DNA of 64,000 bases from Microbacterium sp. MYb54 (GTDB lineage Bacteria > Actinomycetota > Actinomycetes > Actinomycetales > Microbacteriaceae). Both the position numbers and the translations under genes were made by a program. This document shows positions 35,601 through 44,370 of the stretch, in pieces. How positions within the stretch are numbered: the stretch's first letter is position 1; every line of letters begins with the position of its first letter. The stretch covers positions 1 through 64,000 of the forward strand of contig NZ_PCPA01000002.1 of NCBI RefSeq assembly GCF_002979515.1, written 5' to 3'. Under the pieces are notes generated by a model. The model was not told where the DNA came from and made no database searches. It saw only the letters and a list, made by a program, of their open reading frames with translations.

Positions 35601-36497
35601 ATGGATTTCGACGCCGAACTCATCCGTGCGCTGCAGGAAGACGGTCGCGCCAGCATCCTCTCGCTCGCCGAGCGGCTCGGGCAGTCCAGGGCGGCCGTCG
35701 CGGCCCGGTTGCGCACCATGCTCGCCGACCGCACCGTGCGGGTCGTGGCCGCCGTCGACCCGGTCTTCCTCGGACAGCTCGTGCTCGCGCACGTCTCGAT
35801 CCGCACCGACGGCACGGTCGAGCACGTCGCAGAGCACCTGCGCGACATGAGCGAGACCGTGCTGGTGTCGGCGGTCGGCGGGGCGCACGACGTGGTCACC
35901 GAGGTGCGCGTGGGATCGATGTCGGAGCTGCACGATCTGCTCGCCCTGATCCGCGCGATCGACGGTGTGCTCGACATCAGCACGATCATCTACTCGACCG
36001 TGATCAAGGGGTTCTTCGTCTCGGAGTATCACGGCGGCATCACCCTCGACACGATCGACGAGGCCTTGATCGAGCGCCTCCAGGCCGACGGCCGCGAGAG
36101 CTTCCGCGCACTGGGCGATGCGGTGCGACTCTCACCCTCGGCCGTCGCGACCAGGGTGCAGCGACTGATCGATGCCGGAGTGATCAAGATCAGCGCGGTC
36201 GAAGCTCGCGGCCTCGCGCACCGGCAGCTGTCGATGGGCGTGGGCATGACGCTCGGCGACGACGACGAGGCCGTGATCGACGAGCTGCGACGCGGGCGCG
36301 GGGTCGACTTCGCCGCCCGCACCCTCGGCCGGTTCGACGCGGTGGCCACGCTGGTCGAGCCCTCCGCCGGTGCACTGTACGCGAGCCTCGAGCGCCTGCG
36401 GGCGCTGCCGGGTGTCACGCGCATCGAAGCCTGGCTGCACCTCGCCGTGTTGAAGGAGGACTACGCCCGCACCCTCCGCCCGCTGCGGACGGACTGA
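35601..36497 (+). CDS. Lrp/AsnC-family regulator with two tandem Lrp units
   Basis: About 298 residues, twice the usual 150. The first helix-turn-helix is IRALQEDGRASILSLAERLGQSRAAVAARL and the second is IERLQADGRESFRALGDAVRLSPSAVATRVQRL, each followed by a RAM-like beta region. Fused double-Lrp regulators are common in actinobacteria. It is divergent from the MFS-amidohydrolase-ThDP-ureohydrolase operon, which it probably controls in response to an amino acid or guanidino compound. ATG 35601 has a weak GCGGAAA site. Confidence 0.9.
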   Translation: MDFDAELIRALQEDGRASILSLAERLGQSRAAVAARLRTMLADRTVRVVAAVDPVFLGQLVLAHVSIRTDGTVEHVAEHLRDMSETVLVSAVGGAHDVVTEVRVGSMSELHDLLALIRAIDGVLDISTIIYSTVIKGFFVSEYHGGITLDTIDEALIERLQADGRESFRALGDAVRLSPSAVATRVQRLIDAGVIKISAVEARGLAHRQLSMGVGMTLGDDDEAVIDELRRGRGVDFAARTLGRFDAVATLVEPSAGALYASLERLRALPGVTRIEAWLHLAVLKEDYARTLRPLRTD

Positions 36498-36501
36498 GCT
36501 C

Positions 36502-36588
36502 GGCCTCTCGCGGGCGCTTCCGGTCGCGGTTCGCGCCGCCTTCCGGACGCTCAGGCGTCACCAAGTGCGACCGGAAGCGGGAGAGGCC
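36502..36588. terminator. Large inverted repeat after lrp
   Basis: Inner arms GCTTCCGGTCGC (36516-36527) and GCGACCGGAAGC (36567-36578) are perfect complements, and outer arms GGCCTCTC / GAGAGGCC (36502-36509, 36581-36588) extend the structure. A strong hairpin between lrp and the next gene in the same direction, probably a terminator, and similar in core to the repeats at 29545-29664. Confidence 0.75.
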
Positions 36589-36647
36589 GGTATATCCGTG
36601 CGGCGCGCCGTCACCGGGCGTTCACCGGGCACCGCCAGACTTCCAGC

Positions 36648-38054
36648 ATGAGCGAACCCGAACCTCGCCAGGGCGTCCCCGAGCCCGTGGCGACCGCGAA
36701 CAGCGGCGCCGTGGCCGTCGTCGGCCTGGATCTGCGCGGCGAGACGCCCGCGCCGAAGAAGCAGGTCTACTCCTGGGCGCTGTGGGACTGGGCGACGCAG
36801 CCCTTCAACACCGTCATCCTGACGTTCATCTTCACGGCGCTGTACCTGACGACCGACGCGTTCCTCCCCGCAGAACTCGCCGCCCTCGACCCGAAGAGCC
36901 AGGCGCATGAGGCCGCGATCGCCGATCTCACCTCCGGCCTCGGTCTCGGCTCCACCATCGCCGCCTTCGCCATCCTGCTCCTGGCCCCTGTCCTCGGTCA
37001 GCGTGCCGACGCCGCCGGTCGGCAGAAGCTCTGGCTCGGCATCGGCACGGGCGCGCTCATCCTGTGCATGTTCGGTCTCTGGTTCGTCGAGCCCACGCCC
37101 ACCCTCTTCTGGCTCGGCGTCGCGCTGATCTCCGCCGGCTCGGTGTTCGGCGAGATCGCGGCGGTCAACTCGAACGCCATGCTGATCGGCATCGCGAACC
37201 CCAAGACGGTGGGCCGCATCTCCGGCCTCGGCTGGGGCTTCGGCTACCTCGGCGGCATCATCGCGCTCGTCATCGTGATCGTCTTCTACATGATGGACTG
37301 GTTCGGCCTCCCCTCCGACGGCGGCCTGCCCTTCCGCATCATCGCGGTCGGCTGCGCGATCTGGGCGATCGTGTTCAGCATCCCGATCTTCCTCAACGTG
37401 CCGGAACCGTCGCTCGGCCGCCCGGAGCGCAAGGTCGGCTTCTTCGCCTCTTACGGCCTGCTGGTGAAGGACGTCATCGGCCTCTACCGCTCCCCCGAGA
37501 CGCGGCCGACATTCTGGTTCCTGCTCGCGAGCGCCGTGTTCCGCGACGGCCTCGGCGGCGTCTTCGCGTTCGGCGCCGTGATCGGATCGACGGTCTTCCA
37601 CTTCCAGTTCCTCGACATCGTGATCTTCGGCATCGCGGCCAACCTCATCGCGGGCGTCTCCACGATCATCGCCGGGCGGTTCGACGACCGGTTCGGCCCC
37701 AAGCGCATCATCCTGCTTTCGCTCGGCTCGATGGTCGTCGCGGGTCTCGGCGTCTTCTTCCTGCGCGACGGCGGCACCGTGGTCTTCTGGATCGGCGGCC
37801 TCATCCTCTGCGCCTTCGTCGGGCCCGCACAGGCCTCTGCCCGTTCCTTCCTCGCCAGGGTCACGCCGGCGGGACGCGAGGGCGAGATCTTCGGCCTGTA
37901 CGCCACGACGGGTCGTGCTGCGAGCTGGATGGCCTCGGGCGCCTGGACGCTCCTGATCGTGCTGACGGCTCAGACGGCGTTCGGCATCCTGGGCATCGTG
38001 ATCGTCCTGATCGCGGGCTTCCTGCTGCTGCTTCCGGTGAAGGCGCCGCGCTGA
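36648..38054 (+). CDS. MFS transporter of the UMF1/Atg22-like family
   Basis: 468 residues. The first helix YSWALWDWATQPFNTVILTFIF is the UMF1 signature (WDWA...FN). About twelve helices follow, with GFGYLGGIIALVIVIVFYMM and ARSFLARVTPAGREGEIFGLYATTGRAASW typical of this group, often annotated as vacuole-effluxer-like amino-acid or sugar exporters. Substrate unknown. Monocistronic or paired with the cation transporter gene 35 bases downstream. Confidence 0.9.
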   Translation: MSEPEPRQGVPEPVATANSGAVAVVGLDLRGETPAPKKQVYSWALWDWATQPFNTVILTFIFTALYLTTDAFLPAELAALDPKSQAHEAAIADLTSGLGLGSTIAAFAILLLAPVLGQRADAAGRQKLWLGIGTGALILCMFGLWFVEPTPTLFWLGVALISAGSVFGEIAAVNSNAMLIGIANPKTVGRISGLGWGFGYLGGIIALVIVIVFYMMDWFGLPSDGGLPFRIIAVGCAIWAIVFSIPIFLNVPEPSLGRPERKVGFFASYGLLVKDVIGLYRSPETRPTFWFLLASAVFRDGLGGVFAFGAVIGSTVFHFQFLDIVIFGIAANLIAGVSTIIAGRFDDRFGPKRIILLSLGSMVVAGLGVFFLRDGGTVVFWIGGLILCAFVGPAQASARSFLARVTPAGREGEIFGLYATTGRAASWMASGAWTLLIVLTAQTAFGILGIVIVLIAGFLLLLPVKAPR

Positions 38055-38089
38055 CGCGGACACCCGCGCGGGCGGAGTAGCCTGACCGC

Positions 38090-39007
38090 GTGACCGTGAT
38101 CCTCGCCTTCCTCGCCAACATCCTCGTCGCGGTGGCGAAGACCGCCGCCGCGATCATCACCTCCTCGGCGTCGATGGTCGCCGAGGCAGCGCACTCGTGG
38201 GCGGATGCCGGCAACGAGGTGTTCCTTCTCATCGCCGACCGACGCGGGGCGAAGACGAAGGATGCCCGGCATCCCCTCGGCTACGGACGCAATGCGTTCG
38301 TGTGGTCGCTGATCGCCGCGTTCGGGATCTTCACGGCCGGCTCGATCGTGTCGATCATGCACGGCATCCAGCAGCTTTCCGACACCGGCCCCGTCGAGAG
38401 TCCGATGGTGGCCTACGTCGTGCTGGGCGTCTCGTTCGTGCTCGAGGGCCTGTCGTTCACGCAGGCGATGGTGAAGTCCCGCCGCCTCGCGAAGGAGCGC
38501 GGGTCGTCGACCTGGGACTTCGTGCTGGAGACGAGCGACACCACGCTGCGTGCCGTGTTCTTCGAGGACTCCGCCGCGCTCATCGGCCTGGTGCTGGCGG
38601 GCAGTGCGATCTTCCTGCACCAGATCACCGGGGTCGCCGCCTGGGATGCCATCGGATCGATCCTCGTCGGTGTGCTGCTCGGCGTGGTCGCGGTCATCCT
38701 GATCCGACGGAACATCGCGTTCCTGGTGGGAGCATCCGCTGCCCCGGAGCTGCGGGCGCGGGTCGGCACCGCGCTGCTCGGCCTCGACCAGATCGAGCGC
38801 GTCACGTACCTGCACATCGAGTACGTGGGTCCGAATCGGCTGTTCATCGTGGCTGAGATCGATCTCTCCGGCGACGCACGCGAGCACGACGTGGCCCGGC
38901 GGCTGCGGGAACTCGAGCAGCGGATCGAGAAGCACGAAGCGGTCGAGACCGTGGTTCTGTCACTGTCGGTCGACGACGAGCCGTCGGTGAGGTTCGCCTC
39001 GACCTGA
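38090..39007 (+). CDS. Cation diffusion facilitator (CDF) family transporter
   Basis: 305 residues. Six helices carry the metal site residues in SMVAEAAHSWADAGNEVF (HxxxD) and VFFEDSAALIGLVLAG, and a C-terminal cytoplasmic domain has HEAVETVVLSLSVDDEPSVRF. CDF proteins export Zn, Mn, Co or Fe in exchange for protons; the metal is not predictable here. GTG start with TAGCCT six bases upstream and no Shine-Dalgarno, suggesting a leaderless mRNA. Confidence 0.9.
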   Translation: MTVILAFLANILVAVAKTAAAIITSSASMVAEAAHSWADAGNEVFLLIADRRGAKTKDARHPLGYGRNAFVWSLIAAFGIFTAGSIVSIMHGIQQLSDTGPVESPMVAYVVLGVSFVLEGLSFTQAMVKSRRLAKERGSSTWDFVLETSDTTLRAVFFEDSAALIGLVLAGSAIFLHQITGVAAWDAIGSILVGVLLGVVAVILIRRNIAFLVGASAAPELRARVGTALLGLDQIERVTYLHIEYVGPNRLFIVAEIDLSGDAREHDVARRLRELEQRIEKHEAVETVVLSLSVDDEPSVRFAST

Positions 39008-39026
39008 CCGGTGATGCCTGACGGCC

Positions 39027-39668
39027 TCAGCGCTGCCAGTTGTCGGCGAGCTTGTTCAGCAGGCGGGCGAGCTCCACGCGCTCGTCGTCAGTGAAGGACG
39101 CGAGAGCGGTCGAGAGCATCTCGCGCCGCTCGCCGCGCATGCCGCGGGCGAGCTTGCGCCCGTCGTCGGTGAGTGCGATGCGGGTGCGACGAGCGTCATC
39201 GGGGTCGGCCTCTCGGCGCACATAGCCGCGCTCGACCCCCTGCTGCACGAGCCGCGAAGCACGAGGCTGGTCGACGCCGATCGCCGCACCGAGATCGCTC
39301 ACGCTGAGAGGTGCAGATGCCGCGGCCAGCGCCTCCAGCATCCGCATGCGCGCCGGCCCACCCATGCGGCCGGAGGGGTCGGCCATCCACGGAGGCATCC
39401 CCGGGTGACCGCGGTGGTGGTCGAAGTGGTCGTGCGCGTCGTCGCCGTCCGGGCCTCCGTGCGGGCCTCCGTGCGGAGCACCGTGCCAGCCGTGCGGACC
39501 ACCGTGGCCGCGCCCGCGTTCGCCAGCACCTCTACCTCCGGGTCCGCGCTCTCCCGGACGGCGGCCGCGGAGTCGGGACAGCGCCTGGGCGATGGCTTCG
39601 GCGGGATCCGGCCCTGCAGCATCCGGCTGGGCCGAATCCGGGGCGGCGTCGTTCGGTTCGGTGGTCAC
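39027..39668 (-). CDS. MarR-type regulator with His/Gly-rich N-terminal region
   Basis: 213 residues. The C-terminal half is a winged helix (MRMLEALAAASAPLSVSDLGAAIGVDQPRASRLVQQ; DDARRTRIALTDDGRKLARG). Residues about 30-95 are low complexity, rich in Gly, Arg and His (HGGPHGWHGAPHGGPHGG, DAHDHFDHHRGHPG), which could bind Ni, Zn or Cu. GTG start at 39668. Divergent from a second winged-helix protein with its own His/Gly tail, sharing a 32-bp palindrome between them. Confidence 0.85.
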   Translation of the reverse strand: MTTEPNDAAPDSAQPDAAGPDPAEAIAQALSRLRGRRPGERGPGGRGAGERGRGHGGPHGWHGAPHGGPHGGPDGDDAHDHFDHHRGHPGMPPWMADPSGRMGGPARMRMLEALAAASAPLSVSDLGAAIGVDQPRASRLVQQGVERGYVRREADPDDARRTRIALTDDGRKLARGMRGERREMLSTALASFTDDERVELARLLNKLADNWQR

Positions 39669-39708
39669 GGATCGATTTTACATGCGACTTGACATGCATT
39701 GCGACTTC

Positions 39709-39740
39709 ATGTCACACTACATGTACATGCACTGTGACAT
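39709..39740. promoter_or_regulatory. 32-bp palindromic operator between divergent winged-helix genes
   Basis: Arms ATGTCACA / TGTGACAT flank a perfect core CATGTACATG; 14 of 16 positions pair. A second dyad (GACATG / CATGTC, 39691-39713) overlaps it. The whole 39681-39770 stretch is full of CATG and TGACA motifs, and TTGACA at 39689-39694 may be a -35 box for the rightward gene. Likely shared MarR-type operator. Confidence 0.75.
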
Positions 39741-39787
39741 ACACATGCACACTGACAACTACGTCACCCCTGACAAAAGGACTTTCC

Positions 39788-40564
39788 ATGAACACCTCTG
39801 AATCACAGAACCCCGAGAACACCTCCCGCCCCTTCGGCTACTGGCTGAAGGCCGCCGACCGCCTCATGGCGGCCGAGTTCGCCACCGCCTTCGAGAGCGA
39901 GCACGCGAACCGTCGCGACTGGCGGATCCTCAACATCGTCGACGGCACCGCGCCGTCGCCCCGTCCGCTGAACGGCCACAAGCTGCACCGACTCGTCGAG
40001 CGCGGCTGGGTTGCCCCCGAGGGCGACGGCTGGGCGCTCACCGATGACGGCCGCGCCGCGAAGGATCGACTCGGCGCCATCGTCGATGAGATCCGCACGA
40101 AGGTCGCCGACGCCGTGTCTCCCGAAGACATGGCAACGACGCTCGCCTCGCTCGAGAAGATCGCCCGTGCGTTCGGCTGGGACGAGGAGACCCCTCTTCC
40201 CCGCGGACGCCGGCACGGCTTCGGCGGCCCCCGCCACGGTCGCGGCTTCGGCCACGGCTTCGGGCGCCCCTTCGGACGCGGCTTCGGTCGCGGCTTCGAC
40301 GGCGGACCCGAGCAGGGCTTCGATCACGGCCGGGAACACGGCTTCGACCGCGGACACGGCTTCGGCCCTGACGCAGACGCCGAGCACGGATGCCGCCACG
40401 GCGAGCCCGGCGCAGGTCGCCGCGGACACGGACACGGACACGGACACCCCGGACACGGCGACCACGGCCCCCGCGGTCATGGTCCGCAGCGTGCGGAGCG
40501 GATCGCTCAGCACTCGTTCGAGCGAGGTTTCGATGCGGGCTTCGCCCGCGGTCGCGACGCCTGA
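39788..40564 (+). CDS. Winged-helix protein with long His/Gly/Phe-rich tail
   Basis: 258 residues. Residues 15-120 look like a MarR/PadR-like winged helix (YWLKAADRLMAAEFATAFESE; LNGHKLHRLVERGWV; LTDDGRAAKDRL). Residues 135-235 are reiterated HGFGG, GRGFGHGF, DHGREHGFDRGHGF and GHGHGHPGHGDHG, strongly metal-binding in appearance. The end returns to ordinary sequence (RAERIAQHSFERGFDAGFARGRDA). ATG follows AAGGA. With its divergent partner it may form a metal-responsive or stress-responsive switch; target unknown. Confidence 0.8.
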   Translation: MNTSESQNPENTSRPFGYWLKAADRLMAAEFATAFESEHANRRDWRILNIVDGTAPSPRPLNGHKLHRLVERGWVAPEGDGWALTDDGRAAKDRLGAIVDEIRTKVADAVSPEDMATTLASLEKIARAFGWDEETPLPRGRRHGFGGPRHGRGFGHGFGRPFGRGFGRGFDGGPEQGFDHGREHGFDRGHGFGPDADAEHGCRHGEPGAGRRGHGHGHGHPGHGDHGPRGHGPQRAERIAQHSFERGFDAGFARGRDA

Positions 40565-40580
40565 CCCCGCAACACCCCGC

Positions 40581-40615
40581 GAGACGCCTCACCCGATACT
40601 CGGGTGGGGCGTTTC
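40581..40615. terminator. Bidirectional hairpin terminator
   Basis: Arms GAGACGCCTCACCCGA (40581-40596) and TCGGGTGGGGCGTTTC (40600-40615) form a 16-bp stem with minor G-T wobbles and a 3-nt loop, between the converging His-rich protein and TetR gene ends. Confidence 0.85.
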
Positions 40616-40635
40616 GTGTTCTCCGGGCTCGAGGG

Positions 40636-41280
40636 TCAGAGATCCAAGAGTGCCACGGCCGTCTCGCCCGCGCCGGCAGCACGCAACCGGGCTCGCATCG
40701 CGGCGGCGGCGAGCGCGTAGGGCCGCGCGTCGTCCAGCAGCAGCGAGCGCGAGTTGGCCTCTTCATTCAGGGCGACCAGCTCGAACGCGAGCACCTCAGG
40801 ATCGGCCTCGATCTCGCCGGCATCGACGGCGTGACGCAGCTGGGCTTCGACGTAGCCGTACCAGTCGACCAGCGCGGCCCGCACGGCATCGCTCACCGGA
40901 CCGGATTTCGAGTCGACGTCGGCCGCGGTCGCGGCGAAGAAGCAACCGCCGGTGAAGACCCGGTCCTTCGAGTAGGTCAGCGAGTTGCGCAGGAGCGCGG
41001 CCAGGCGGCGCACTCCTCGCGGCTGCGCCCTGGCAGGTTCGACGATCCGCGCGGTGAAGATCTCGCGGGCCGCGGCGACCGTCGCCAGCTGCAGCCCCTC
41101 CTTGCTCTGGAAGAGCGTGGCGATGCTGCTCTTGCTCGACCCCGAGGCCTCGGCGAGCCGGCCGATGGTCAGCCCGTCGAGGCCCTCGACCGACGCGAGG
41201 TCGGTCGCACTCTGCAGCACGATGCGGCGCGAGGCATCGCCGCGGGCCCTTCGCCCGTCGAGAACTACGCTCTCCGTCAT
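40636..41280 (-). CDS. TetR/AcrR-family transcriptional regulator
   Basis: 214 residues. The helix-turn-helix is IVLQSATDLASVEGLDGLTIGRLAEASGSSKSSIATLFQSKEGL-like (about 20-62), then an all-helical ligand domain (GGCFFAATAADVDSKSGPVSDAVRAALVDWY, TetR_C_6-like). Divergent from an alpha/beta hydrolase gene; two palindromic operators fill the space, so it should repress both itself and the hydrolase. The hydrolase substrate or product may be its effector. Confidence 0.92.
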   Translation of the reverse strand: MTESVVLDGRRARGDASRRIVLQSATDLASVEGLDGLTIGRLAEASGSSKSSIATLFQSKEGLQLATVAAAREIFTARIVEPARAQPRGVRRLAALLRNSLTYSKDRVFTGGCFFAATAADVDSKSGPVSDAVRAALVDWYGYVEAQLRHAVDAGEIEADPEVLAFELVALNEEANSRSLLLDDARPYALAAAAMRARLRAAGAGETAVALLDL

Positions 41281-41292
41281 TTCCCTAGTATA

Positions 41293-41331
41293 CGAACGAT
41301 CGTTCGCCTATTATACGTATGATCGTTCGTA
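41293..41331. promoter_or_regulatory. Two TetR operators between tetR and hydrolase
   Basis: CGAACGATCGTTCG (41293-41306) is a perfect palindrome. TACGTATGATCGTTCGTA (41314-41331) pairs at seven of nine positions and repeats the GATCGTTCG core. The centres are 23 bp apart. They overlap TATTATACG, the most -10-like sequence in the 73-bp intergenic region. Confidence 0.85.
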
Positions 41332-41353
41332 TTGTTCTGGCGAAGGAGTTTCC

Positions 41354-42316
41354 ATGCCGTCCGTTCCTGTTCTGCTCGCCCGCAGCGCCCGCACCGTCGC
41401 CGCGGTCTCGCCGACGCTCGCCGGCGACATCGCCTACCGCCTCTTCTTCACCACTTCACCGCGGATGCCGGTGCGCGATGCGGATGCCGCGACCCATGCC
41501 GACGCGCGCCAGGGACGGATCACCGTGCGCGACCTCGAGGTCGTCACCTACGAATGGGGCGACGGGCCACGCACCGTGCTGCTCCTGCACGGCTGGCGCG
41601 GGCGCGCCTCGCAGTTCGCCCCGCTCGTGCGCGAACTGCGCGCCGAGGGGTTTCGCGTGATCGCGTTCGACGCTCCCGCGCACGGCTCGTCGTCCGGGCG
41701 GAGCACCGACATCCGCGACTGGGTCGACGCCGCCGAGCAGCTGCAGGCGGAGCACGGGCCGTTCGAGGCCATCATCGGACACTCGTTCGGCGCATTGGCC
41801 GCGCTGACCGTGGCCCGCTCGACCGTTCCGACCACGGCGGTCGCCGCCATCGCCGGAGCCGCGGGCCCCGACGCCTTCCTCGCGCAGTTCGCCTCGGACC
41901 TCGGCCTCGACGCCGCGACGACCGCGCGTCTGTCCGAGCGGTTCCGCCGGCGACTGGGGATGGACCAGGCCGCGGTGTCCACCCGATATGACGCGGCGCA
42001 GCATCCCCTCCCTGCCGACACCGCACTGCTCGTCGTGCATGACCGCGGCGACCGGCGGATGCCCGACCACGATTCGCTGCGTCTGCACGAAGCCCACGGC
42101 GCCCGCTCCCGTCTCGTGCGCACCGAGGGGCAGGGACACACGCGGGTGCTGTCGGCGGATGCGACGCTCGATGCGGTCGTGGCGCTGACGACGGGAGGAC
42201 TCGAGGCGGTCGCTGCGCTCGCGCGTCCGGCGGGCCACGACGAAGCGAACGAGGTGACGTCGTCGCCCCTGAGAAGCACCGACCTTCTCCCGACCGCACC
42301 GCTGCCCGAGCGCTGA
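41354..42316 (+). CDS. Alpha/beta hydrolase
   Basis: 320 residues. The fold starts at TVLLLHGWRGRASQFAPLV (oxyanion HG motif). The nucleophile elbow is GHSFGALAAL (Ser near 142 in GHSFG), and the late GQGHTRVL offers the catalytic His. An N-terminal segment (1-60) resembles the cap region of esterases in this subgroup. ATG 41354 follows AAGGAG. Regulated by the divergent TetR protein through two operators. Substrate unknown, perhaps a xenobiotic ester. Confidence 0.88.
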   Translation: MPSVPVLLARSARTVAAVSPTLAGDIAYRLFFTTSPRMPVRDADAATHADARQGRITVRDLEVVTYEWGDGPRTVLLLHGWRGRASQFAPLVRELRAEGFRVIAFDAPAHGSSSGRSTDIRDWVDAAEQLQAEHGPFEAIIGHSFGALAALTVARSTVPTTAVAAIAGAAGPDAFLAQFASDLGLDAATTARLSERFRRRLGMDQAAVSTRYDAAQHPLPADTALLVVHDRGDRRMPDHDSLRLHEAHGARSRLVRTEGQGHTRVLSADATLDAVVALTTGGLEAVAALARPAGHDEANEVTSSPLRSTDLLPTAPLPER

Positions 42317-42341
42317 CCGCGCCGAGCTGATCCGCGCGACG

Positions 42342-42782
42342 TCAGATGCGGCGTGGCCCGGGTCCGTCGATGCTGAGCGCGTCCTCGGGGTTGAGCAGAC
42401 GACACGCCTTGAGCGACAGGCAGCCGCACCCGATGCATCCGGTCAGCTCGCGTCGCAGGTGCTCGAGCTGCGTGCGGCGGAGATCGAGTTGCGCGCGCCA
42501 CAGCTTCGCCACTCGCTGCCAGTCCCGCTGCGAAGGCGGTTCGTCCACCGGGAGGCTCTGGAACACCTCGTGCACGTCGGTGAGGGGGATTCCGAGACGC
42601 TTGGCGACGACGATCAGCGAGATGCGCCGCAGCATGTGCCGGCGGTAGCGACGCTGATTGCCCGCGGTCCGGGTCGACACGATGAGACCGAGCTGCTCGT
42701 AGAAGTGCAGCGCCGTCGCGGGCACGCCCGAGCGCTGGACGACCTCGCCGATCGCCAGCAGGTCGTCGGGTTCCAAAGACAT
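42342..42782 (-). CDS. soxR: SoxR, redox-sensitive MerR-family activator
   Basis: 146 residues. The MerR helix-turn-helix is LLAIGEVVQRSGVPATALHFYEQLGLI, and the long dimer helix is followed by the [2Fe-2S] motif CIGCGCLSLKAC (Cys116, 119, 121, 127). SoxR senses redox-cycling compounds by oxidation of this cluster. In actinobacteria it usually controls pumps and reductases for redox-active antibiotics. Here a perfect SoxR box lies before the divergent MFS pump and reductase-MarR fusion. ATG 42782 has AGGAGG at good spacing. Confidence 0.96.
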   Translation of the reverse strand: MSLEPDDLLAIGEVVQRSGVPATALHFYEQLGLIVSTRTAGNQRRYRRHMLRRISLIVVAKRLGIPLTDVHEVFQSLPVDEPPSQRDWQRVAKLWRAQLDLRRTQLEHLRRELTGCIGCGCLSLKACRLLNPEDALSIDGPGPRRI

Positions 42783-42798
42783 CATCGCCTCCTCTTGA

Positions 42799-42816
42799 CC
42801 TCGAGTTTACTCGAGG
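42799..42816. promoter_or_regulatory. SoxR box
   Basis: CCTCGAGT-TT-ACTCGAGG has perfect 8-bp arms and matches the known SoxR operator layout (CCTCAAG...CTTGAGG). TTGACC (42795-42800) and TATTAG (42817-42822) flank it as -35 and -10 for the rightward MFS gene, 16 bp apart on this reading; a shifted -10 would give the long spacer usual for MerR activators. Confidence 0.9.
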
Positions 42817-42897
42817 TATTAGCGTGACGATCGGTCGCCGACGAACGGCGCCGCCGGGTGGGATCACCGCCCGCGCCGACGCCACGAAGGGCACCCG

Positions 42898-44352
42898 ATG
42901 ACCCAGACACCGCCCCGCATCCACCCCGCAGGGAGCTGGCGCGAACTGCTCGGCAGCCGCTACGCCCCGATCGCCTCGGTGCTGGCCGGCGGCGTGCTCC
43001 TCGAGGCGAGCAACGTGCACCTCACCACCAGCCTGCTCCCCACGATCGTCGACGACATCGGCGGAGCGGAGTTCTACGCCTGGACGATGATGGTCTTCCT
43101 CCTCGCCTCCGTCGTCAGCTCGATGATGGTGAGCCGGATCCTGACGCAGCGGGGAGCGGTGCAGGCCTACCTGCTGGCGCTCGGCCTGTTCGCGCTCGGC
43201 TCCCTGCTGTGCGCCGCGAGTCCGTGGATGTGGGCGCTGCTCGCCGGACGCGCCGTGCAGGGTCTCGGGGGCGGACTGCTCGCCGGACTCGGCTACGCCC
43301 TGATCCAGCGCGCCCTTCCCGAGCGCCTCTGGGCGCGCGGAGCCGCACTCGTCTCGGCGATGTGGGGTGTCGGCAACATCGTGGGTCCGGTGGTGGGCGG
43401 CATCTTCGCGCAGCTGGACGCCTGGCGGGTGACCTTCGTCGGGCTGGCCGTGGTCTCCGCGTTGATCGGCATCGTCGTCGTGCGCTCCCTGCCGCGCACC
43501 GCTCGAAGCCGATCCAGCGAGTCCGTTCCGTGGGGATCCCTCGTGCTCCTCTCCGGCGGAGTCGCCGCGGTCGGCCTCGCCGGCGTCGTCCCGAGCAGCC
43601 TCGGCACCGGAATCGCCATCGTGGTCGGCGTCGTGCTGGGCGGGTGGTTCCTGCGTCATGAGCGTCGGGGCCGTACGGGGGTCCTCCCGCGGATCACCTT
43701 CGCCGCCGGATCATCCCTCGGCTGGGTGTACCTCACGGTCGCCGTCCTGGCGTTCGCGATCGGCACCGAGGCGTTCATCCCCCTCTTCGGGCAGGAGATC
43801 GGCGGATTGATGCCGTTCCTCGCCGGGCTGCTCGGTGCGGCCCTGTCACTCGGGTGGTCGATCACGCAGGTGTTCACGGCCAACGCCACCGGCATCCGGT
43901 CGCGCCGCGTGCTCATCACGATCGGCCCTCTCGTCATCGCATCAGGGCTGGCCGCGTACGGCCTGCTGCAGCACGAGGCGCCCTCGACCCTCGTGATCGC
44001 ACTCTGGTTCGCCACACTGTTCCTCGCCGGCGCCGGCATCGGCCTGGGGTTCCCGCACCTGACCGTCGCAGCGCTCGGCAGCACTCCCGGCGAGGAGGAA
44101 GGGGCCAAGGCGGCAGCGGCCGTCAACACCGTCTTCATCATCGCGAGCGCCTTCAGCTCCGCCATGGCCGGGGTGCTCGTGAACCTCGCGATGCCCGACG
44201 TCGTCGACGCCGCCCGGCTGCTCATGCTCGTGTTCGCGGGTGTCACCGTTCTCGGCACCTTCATCGCCCGCGGGGCGAGCTGGGGCATCGGACGCGCGGA
44301 CGCCGACACCGATCCTCACACCGACACCGACACCCACACAGACACCCATTGA
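42898..44352 (+). CDS. MFS multidrug efflux transporter (DHA2-like), SoxR target
   Basis: 484 residues, twelve to fourteen helices. VLLEASNVHLTTSLLPTIVDDIGG and GRAVQGLGGGLLAGLGYALIQ are drug:H+ antiporter features. The extreme C-terminus is a run of Asp, Thr and His (DTDPHTDTDTHTDTH), low complexity and possibly slippage-derived. It is the first gene after the SoxR box, so it likely exports redox-cycling drugs or pigments. The reductase-MarR fusion gene follows 18 bases downstream. Confidence 0.9.
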   Translation: MTQTPPRIHPAGSWRELLGSRYAPIASVLAGGVLLEASNVHLTTSLLPTIVDDIGGAEFYAWTMMVFLLASVVSSMMVSRILTQRGAVQAYLLALGLFALGSLLCAASPWMWALLAGRAVQGLGGGLLAGLGYALIQRALPERLWARGAALVSAMWGVGNIVGPVVGGIFAQLDAWRVTFVGLAVVSALIGIVVVRSLPRTARSRSSESVPWGSLVLLSGGVAAVGLAGVVPSSLGTGIAIVVGVVLGGWFLRHERRGRTGVLPRITFAAGSSLGWVYLTVAVLAFAIGTEAFIPLFGQEIGGLMPFLAGLLGAALSLGWSITQVFTANATGIRSRRVLITIGPLVIASGLAAYGLLQHEAPSTLVIALWFATLFLAGAGIGLGFPHLTVAALGSTPGEEEGAKAAAAVNTVFIIASAFSSAMAGVLVNLAMPDVVDAARLLMLVFAGVTVLGTFIARGASWGIGRADADTDPHTDTDTHTDTH

Positions 44353-44370
44353 TCGAAAGGCGCCACGAAC

